Below are positions 21,643 through 23,956 of a stretch of DNA of 23,956 bases, piece by piece. How positions within the stretch are numbered: the stretch's first letter is position 1; each line of letters opens with the position of its first letter. A program made the position numbers and the translations under genes. Under the pieces are notes generated by a model. It did not search any database and had not been told where the DNA came from. It saw only the letters and a list, made by a program, of their open reading frames with translations. Source of the DNA: an uncultured Gammaproteobacteria bacterium (GTDB lineage: Bacteria > Pseudomonadota > Gammaproteobacteria > GCA-002705445 > GCA-002716945); NCBI GenBank assembly GCA_913041865.1, contig CAJWIW010000006.1:1-23956 (forward strand), written 5' to 3'.

Positions 21643-22120
21643 TTCTGTCATAGATAATATTACTATATTCTGTATTTGTTGTTTTTTCGTTTATTTTTTT
21701 TATGTCAATGATCTTCCACTCAGATAAATTAATACTAGGAAACCATGTGTCTCCTGAATATTCTTTATTTATCAAAGTAATATATAATCTATGAGCTAAA
21801 GGAAGCGTGATATTGTATATTTGTGAACCACCAATTACAAAAACCTCCTCTTCGTCTTTTAAACTATTCATAATTTCTTCTAGACTTGTGTAACACTCAA
21901 CACCTTTTAAACTAAGATTCTGATTTTTTGTTAGAACAATGTTCATTCTTCCATCAAGGGGTCTACCAATAGATTCGTGAGTTTTTCGTCCCATCACTAT
22001 GGGTTTTCCCATAGTTATGTCTCTAAATCTTTTCAATTCACCAGGAATATGCCATGGAATTTTATTCGAAGCCCCTATGAGATTATTCTTATCCATCGCC
22101 ACTATTAATGATATTTTCAT
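21626..22120 (-). CDS. folA: Dihydrofolate reductase
   Basis: This 164-residue chromosomal-type DHFR begins MKISLIVAMDKNNLIGASNKIPWHIPGELKRF. Other features are IVMGRKTHESIGRPL, VFVIGGSQIY and the C-terminal strand IIYDR. The acidic catalytic residue in the position of E. coli Asp27 is Glu here (PGELKRF), which is also used by vertebrate enzymes. It regenerates tetrahydrofolate from the dihydrofolate made by ThyA. The gene follows thyA with a one-base TAATG overlap and is the last gene of the lgt-thyA-folA unit. Its 3' end overlaps apaG by 17 bases on the other strand. Confidence 0.97.
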   Translation of the reverse strand: MKISLIVAMDKNNLIGASNKIPWHIPGELKRFRDITMGKPIVMGRKTHESIGRPLDGRMNIVLTKNQNLSLKGVECYTSLEEIMNSLKDEEEVFVIGGSQIYNITLPLAHRLYITLINKEYSGDTWFPSINLSEWKIIDIKKINEKTTNTEYSNIIYDRTNGLL

Positions 22121-22914
22121 TAGATTGAAACCTTGGCTGGGATATGATTATGTGGATCGTAATTAATAAGATCGAAATCTTCAAATTTATAATCAAAAAT
22201 CGACTTTACAGACTTATTGATTCTTACACGAGGTAAAACTCTTGGTTTTCTAGTAATTTGTTTCTTGCACTGCTCGATGTGATTATCATAAATATGAACG
22301 TCACCAAAAGTATGAATGAATTCTCCATAATCGAGATTGAGTTGATCAGCAACCATCATGATGAGTAATGAGTATGACGCAATATTAAATGGCACACCTA
22401 AAAAAACGTCTGCACTTCTCTGATACAATTGGCATGATAGTCTGCCATCACTCACATAAAATTGGAATAATATATGACAAGGTGGTAATTTCATCTTATC
22501 GATTTCTGATACATTCCATGCTGATACGATATGACGCCTTGAATCAGGATTATTTCGTAAATTCTCAATAAGATTATGAATTTGATCAATTGACTTACCT
22601 TCGATTGTCTTCCATGAACGCCACTGGCTCCCATAAATAGGCCCAAGTTCACCACTTTCGTCAGCCCACTCATCCCAGATTTTTATGTTGTTATCTTTGA
22701 GATATCGAATATTTGTATCTCCCTTCAAAAACCACAGTAACTCATGCACAACAGATTTGAAATGTATTTTCTTTGTAGTCAATAAGGGGAATCCATCTTG
22801 TAAATCAAACCTCATCTGATAACCAAAAATAGATGATGTCCCAGTACCAGTTCTGTCATTCTTATGATGTCCCTCTGACATGATCTTATCAAGTAATTCA
22901 AGATATTGTCTCAC
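22120..22914 (-). CDS. thyA: Thymidylate synthase
   Basis: This 264-residue enzyme is the same length as E. coli ThyA. It has DRTGTGTSSIFG near the N-terminus, GFPLLTTKK, GPIYGSQWRSW, the catalytic Cys146 in KLPPCHILFQFYV, and QRSADVFLGVPFNIASY. It methylates dUMP to dTMP using methylene-tetrahydrofolate, giving dihydrofolate for FolA. The start codon is GTG (22914-22912), overlapping the lgt stop as GTGA, with an AGGAGA site about nine bases upstream inside lgt. The gene order lgt-thyA-folA with overlapping codons at both junctions implies translational coupling. Confidence 0.98.
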   Translation of the reverse strand: MRQYLELLDKIMSEGHHKNDRTGTGTSSIFGYQMRFDLQDGFPLLTTKKIHFKSVVHELLWFLKGDTNIRYLKDNNIKIWDEWADESGELGPIYGSQWRSWKTIEGKSIDQIHNLIENLRNNPDSRRHIVSAWNVSEIDKMKLPPCHILFQFYVSDGRLSCQLYQRSADVFLGVPFNIASYSLLIMMVADQLNLDYGEFIHTFGDVHIYDNHIEQCKKQITRKPRVLPRVRINKSVKSIFDYKFEDFDLINYDPHNHIPAKVSI

Positions 22915-23702
22915 TTTAATTGTCTCCTATTTATATTGAATAAGAGTAGTACACCAAAAAATACCATTGGTACTGATAAGAGCTGTCCCATAGTCAACCA
23001 ATCACTCCAGAGATATCCAATATGACTATCTGGAACTCTCACAAATTCAACTATAAACCTAAATATACTATAAAAGATTAGGAAAATGGACGTTAAGTAT
23101 CCAGGTGTATTAATATATTTACGTGATAGAAACAGTAAAATTATAAATAAAACAACACCCTCTAGTACAGCCTCATAAAGCATTGATGGATGTCTTGGAA
23201 TATTATCTAAATCAGGAAAAATTACTCCCCATGACGAATCAGTTGGGGCTCCATATAGCTCTGAATTGATGAAGTTACCTATCCTGCCAAAAAATAGCCC
23301 TACGGGGACATACAAAACTATAAAATCTGTTAACTGCAAGAAATTAATATCAATTGACTTTCTTAACCAAAATACCGCAAAGACAACACCAAGTAGTGCG
23401 CCATGAAAGGACATACCTCCCTCCCAAATAAAAAATGTCTTTATGGGAGACATCAAATAAAAGTTTAGATTATAAAATAATACATACCCAAGTCTCCCAC
23501 CTAGTAAAAGTGAAACTAGAGATATCAGGAGTATTTTGTCGATTTGCGTGTTCGATAAATTATATATATTTAAGTTAAAATAGTTTGCTTTCATCATATA
23601 ATCAACTATCAAAAATGAGATAGCATACATTGCTCCGTACCAATACAAATCTATAAATCCTATAGAGATGATGACTGGGTCAATGTTATGTGTATAAATC
23701 AT
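22911..23702 (-). CDS. lgt: Prolipoprotein diacylglyceryl transferase
   Basis: This 263-residue inner-membrane enzyme has about seven hydrophobic helices. The catalytic and signature residues lie in MSFHGALLG (His100) and GRIGNFINSELYG (Arg140, Asn143), matching the E. coli Lgt signature. Also present are LLGGRLGYVLFY and the segment IPRHPSMLYEAVLEG. It adds the diacylglyceryl group to the lipobox cysteine of prolipoproteins, the first step of lipoprotein maturation. A promoter is visible directly upstream (23728-23757). Lgt leads the lgt-thyA-folA operon. Confidence 0.96.
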   Translation of the reverse strand: MIYTHNIDPVIISIGFIDLYWYGAMYAISFLIVDYMMKANYFNLNIYNLSNTQIDKILLISLVSLLLGGRLGYVLFYNLNFYLMSPIKTFFIWEGGMSFHGALLGVVFAVFWLRKSIDINFLQLTDFIVLYVPVGLFFGRIGNFINSELYGAPTDSSWGVIFPDLDNIPRHPSMLYEAVLEGVVLFIILLFLSRKYINTPGYLTSIFLIFYSIFRFIVEFVRVPDSHIGYLWSDWLTMGQLLSVPMVFFGVLLLFNINRRQLK

Positions 23703-23727
23703 TTATGATAAATTGAACTTTAGTTGT

Positions 23728-23757
23728 ATTATAATAGCCTATATCAAAATCGGTCAA
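23728..23757 (-). promoter_or_regulatory. Sigma70-type promoter for lgt-thyA-folA
   Basis: On the minus strand, TTGACC (23757 to 23752) and TATAAT (23733 to 23728) are separated by 18 bases; the expected start is near 23721, about 19 bases before the lgt ATG. ATTATAAT (23728-23735) also gives a plus-strand TATAAT at 23730-23735 toward the DUF255 gene, though without a convincing -35. Confidence 0.65.
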
Positions 23758-23765
23758 AGTGTTAT

Positions 23766-23956
23766 ATGAATAAATTGAAAAATGAAAAGAGCGCATACCT
23801 TCAGCAGCATGTAGAAAATCCAGTAAATTGGTATCCTTGGGGGGAAGAGGCTTTTGCTGATGCGAGAAAAGAGGGAAAGCCTATTTTATTGTCAATTGGT
23901 TACTCCGCATGTCACTGGTGTCACGTTATGGCGCATGAGTCATTTGAAGATGAAGA
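23766..23956 (+). CDS. DUF255 thioredoxin-fold protein (YyaL/SPATA20 type), partial
   Basis: Only the first 63 residues lie in the window. They read LQQHVENPVNWYPWGEEAF, then KPILLSIGYSACHWCHVM, with Cys49-His-Trp-Cys52 as a thioredoxin-like CxxC site. The NPVNWYPWG and GYSACHWCHVM motifs are diagnostic for the N-terminal thioredoxin-like domain (DUF255) of a large family that continues with an N-acylglucosamine-epimerase-like helical domain. The biochemical role of the family is unsettled. The ATG at 23766 has no strong ribosome binding site. The gene is divergent from lgt, in a gap of 63 bases that holds the shared -10 region. Confidence 0.9.
   Translation, partial: MNKLKNEKSAYLQQHVENPVNWYPWGEEAFADARKEGKPILLSIGYSACHWCHVMAHESFEDE

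Noticed and set aside
21626..22120. Glu in place of the E. coli Asp27 in DHFR considered as a sign of an inactive or trimethoprim-resistant enzyme.
   Set aside because: Both Asp and Glu serve as the catalytic acid in known DHFRs, so it is not evidence of a defect or of resistance.

Overview
This window looks like a chromosomal segment of a free-living, genome-streamlined gammaproteobacterium. The bases are visibly AT-rich. Nearly all genes are housekeeping and in intact reading frames. Gene order follows gammaproteobacterial blocks: gmk-rpoZ-spoT, ubiE-ubiJ-ubiB, polA next to thrB, cytochrome c4-dsbA, lgt-thyA-folA and glnK-amt. Spacing is extremely tight: many genes overlap by 1-4 bases, and all five convergent junctions are within one base of each other or overlapping. 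A marine low-GC lineage is likely, but the exact group cannot be decided from this sequence. I see no mobile element, prophage, CRISPR array or integration site.

Layout. (1) 1-1822: a nitrogen-stress unit on the minus strand (TorF-type outer-membrane protein, glnK, ammonium transporter running off the window edge). It has a sigma54-type promoter at 1673-1688 and an NtrC-type palindrome at 1801-1817. (2) 1823-2854: ubiK, a membrane-anchored pseudoazurin-like cupredoxin and a tRNA-Arg(CCG). (3) 2854-7678: minus-strand polA, then a cytochrome c4-dsbA-folD operon. (4) 7738-10522: plus-strand thrB-dctQ-dctM, joined by ATGA overlaps. (5) 10524-20133: a long minus-strand series gmk, rpoZ, spoT, ubiE, ubiJ, ubiB, uvrD, dctP. 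It couples (p)ppGpp metabolism and RNA polymerase omega to ubiquinone synthesis and DNA repair, and ends with the TRAP binding protein that probably serves the convergent dctQM permease. (6) 20186-21175: two poorly characterised genes, tail to tail, a multi-pass membrane protein and a LETM1-like small protein. (7) 21268-23956: apaG, the lgt-thyA-folA operon (prolipoprotein modification and thymidylate/folate cycle), and the start of a DUF255 thioredoxin-fold protein.

How the genes fit together. folD, thyA and folA serve one-carbon metabolism. ubiE, ubiJ, ubiB and ubiK serve aerobic ubiquinone synthesis. Cytochrome c4 and the cupredoxin are periplasmic electron carriers, and dsbA handles periplasmic disulfides. 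No clearly new multi-gene system is present. The points most worth a second look are the sigma54/NtrC regulatory region, the c5-like anchor on the cupredoxin, the long acidic tail on omega, the split TRAP transporter, the LETM1-like/membrane-protein pair, and the repeated symmetric -10 elements in divergent promoters.
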